Shown one piece after another: positions 6,006 to 6,902 of a DNA stretch of 6,902 nt. The stretch lies in contig ONPY01000099.1 in assembly GCA_900319835.1 (NCBI GenBank), positions 1 to 6,902 on the forward strand. The letters are read 5' to 3'. Both the position numbers and the translations under genes were made by a program. Numbering within the stretch: position 1 is the stretch's first letter; each line of letters starts with the position of its first letter. Origin of the DNA: an uncultured Eubacteriales bacterium. Its GTDB lineage: Bacteria; Bacillota_A; Clostridia; Oscillospirales; Oscillospiraceae. The notes under the pieces are model-generated. The model was given only the letters and a program-made list of their open reading frames with translations, was not told where the DNA came from and made no database searches.

Positions 6006-6530
6006 TTATTCGTTGACCACCTGGATCTGGCAGACCTTCATGGCCTCCAGGGCGTTGCGGTGGCTGGCCGGGGTGACCCCGGCGCAGCAGGCGGCGTCCA
6101 CATAGATGGGCACCTCCGGCAGAAAGGCCTTGACCAGCAGGGCGTTGGAGATGACGCAGATGTCCGTACACAGGCCGATCAGCGTGACGGAGCCGATGGG
6201 GTCCAGGGTGTTGAGCCCGACCAGCACCTCGCCCAGACGGATGGAGCCGAAGGTGGGCTTGTCCACGGGTTCGGTCTGGCACAGGGCCATGAGCTCGGGG
6301 CGGATCTCCCAGCCGGGCGTGCCCTTGACGCAGTGTACCACCGGCAGCTTCCGGCCCTCCTGAGTTTCCAGGTAATTCTCAGGGTGGGTGTCGCGGGTGA
6401 AGAGCACCTTGCCGTGAAAACCCTTGATCTTCTCCGCCACCCGGGGGACGATCTCCACCGCCTCGGCGGTGCCGAGCGCGCCGTCGATAAAGTCGTTTTG
6501 CATATCGACAACAATCAGAATATCCTGCAT
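6006..6530 (-). CDS. nicotinamidase-like cysteine hydrolase (isochorismatase fold)
   Basis: 174 residues. It probably converts nicotinamide to nicotinate and ammonia in the cytoplasm, feeding NAD salvage. The triad is visible: Asp9 in VVDMQNDF, Lys91 in DKPTFGS and Cys125 in LCTDICV. Likely metal ligands of the nicotinamidase/pyrazinamidase group are Asp47 and His49 in TRDTHP and His66 in VVHCVKGT, which favours nicotinamidase over isochorismatase. The length is normal for bacterial PncA. ATG at 6530 has an AGGAG site (complement of 6538-6542) 7 bases upstream that overlaps the stop region of the preceding glyoxalase gene, so the two are one operon and probably translationally coupled. It converges with the M3 peptidase gene across the 5790-6005 repeat. 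Related cysteine hydrolases act on other amides, so the substrate is probable rather than certain. Confidence 0.85.
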   Translation of the reverse strand: MQDILIVVDMQNDFIDGALGTAEAVEIVPRVAEKIKGFHGKVLFTRDTHPENYLETQEGRKLPVVHCVKGTPGWEIRPELMALCQTEPVDKPTFGSIRLGEVLVGLNTLDPIGSVTLIGLCTDICVISNALLVKAFLPEVPIYVDAACCAGVTPASHRNALEAMKVCQIQVVNE

Positions 6531-6542
6531 AGCGCTTCTCCT

Positions 6543-6902
6543 CTACTTGCGGGGCGGGAGGATCTCGATCCAGTAGCCGTCCGGATCCTCGAGGAAATAG
6601 ATGCCCATGGAGGGGTTTTCAAAGCAGATCCAGCCAGCGGCCTCATGCTTTTTGTGCGCCTCGTCAAAGTCATCCGCGATCAGGGCCAGGTGGTATTCCT
6701 GCTCGCCCAGGTCGTAGGGCTCGGTGCGGTCGCGCATCCAGGTCAGCTCCAGCTGAAAGTCGCTGCGCCCGTCGCCGAGGTAGATGATCTTGAAGCTGCC
6801 GTCCGCGGCGTTTTTCTCCCGCACGGGCCTGAGACCCAGGGCCTCGTCATAGAACTTCAGGCTCCGCTCCAGATCGAATACATTGAAATTAAAGTGATTG
6901 AA
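6543..6902 (-). CDS. lactoylglutathione lyase-like VOC (glyoxalase I) protein, N-terminus outside window
   Basis: The frame is open from the window edge to a TAG (complement of 6543-6545). It gives 119 residues starting FNHFNFNVFDLERSLKFY, so probably only the first two to five residues are missing. Family marks: the four metal-binding positions of glyoxalase I are present as His3, Glu52 (in FQLEL), His71 (in YHLAL) and Glu113 (in WIEILPP), and DPDGYWIEI near the end is characteristic. Glyoxalase I isomerises the methylglyoxal-thiol adduct. Many Clostridia lack glutathione, so the true thiol or substrate may differ. GTG at 6824 is in frame but would delete the first metal ligand, so it is not the start. 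It is followed by the nicotinamidase gene after 12 bases, and its own promoter lies outside the window. Confidence 0.85.
   Translation of the reverse strand, partial: FNHFNFNVFDLERSLKFYDEALGLRPVREKNAADGSFKIIYLGDGRSDFQLELTWMRDRTEPYDLGEQEYHLALIADDFDEAHKKHEAAGWICFENPSMGIYFLEDPDGYWIEILPPRK

Noticed and set aside
5881..6282. 133-codon minus-strand frame overlapping the repeat and the nicotinamidase gene
   Set aside because: It is out of frame with the nicotinamidase, whose catalytic triad is intact, and it runs into the palindromic repeat.
1..6902. CRISPR array, tRNA, rRNA, transposase or toxin-antitoxin pair
   Set aside because: Looked for and not seen. There are no regularly spaced repeats, no cloverleaf-like sequence with the conserved GTTCGA-type arm, and no transposase motifs. 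The AT-rich two-gene module has no feature that marks it as toxin-antitoxin.

Overview
The window looks like a chromosomal segment of a GC-rich member of the Clostridia, most likely an Oscillospiraceae-type gut anaerobe. I infer this from protein style only: a CBS/DRTGG-type manganese pyrophosphatase, a DUF5662 protein, an exported M3-family peptidase, and strong AGGAGG-like ribosome binding sites with sigma-A promoters. No species can be named from the sequence.

Layout, left to right. (1) 1-550, plus strand: an AT-rich two-gene module. It holds the tail of an unrecognised protein (1-120) and then a small predicted lipoprotein of unknown function (125-550). Base composition differs sharply from everything to the right. 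(2) 551-836: a gene-free stretch with a 13-base imperfect direct repeat (558-570 and 731-743) and a hairpin (728-759), probably remnants of a dispersed repeat. (3) 837-880: a strong terminator hairpin. (4) 883-3914, minus strand: an operon transcribed from right to left, ppaC (Mn-dependent inorganic pyrophosphatase), dapF (diaminopimelate epimerase), then a DUF5662 gene. It is driven by a near-consensus promoter (3948-3976) and ends at the shared terminator. (5) 3915-4046: a divergent intergenic region with back-to-back promoters. (6) 4047-5789, plus strand: a lipoprotein-type M3 (oligoendopeptidase F-like) zinc peptidase. (7) 5790-6005: a composite palindromic repeat, probably also the bidirectional terminator for the two convergent units. 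(8) 6006-6902, minus strand: an operon of a lactoylglutathione lyase-like VOC protein (5' end outside the window) and a nicotinamidase-like cysteine hydrolase.

How the genes fit together. ppaC removes the pyrophosphate made by biosynthetic reactions and dapF makes meso-diaminopimelate for lysine and peptidoglycan, so the central operon is housekeeping with an uncharacterised passenger. The M3 lipoprotein probably trims peptides at the outer face of the membrane. The glyoxalase and nicotinamidase pair suggests metabolite repair or NAD salvage, but nothing in the sequence ties them to one pathway. I found no CRISPR array, tRNA, rRNA, transposase or defence system. The parts least explained by known families are the AT-rich left module, the 551-836 spacer and the 5790-6005 repeat.
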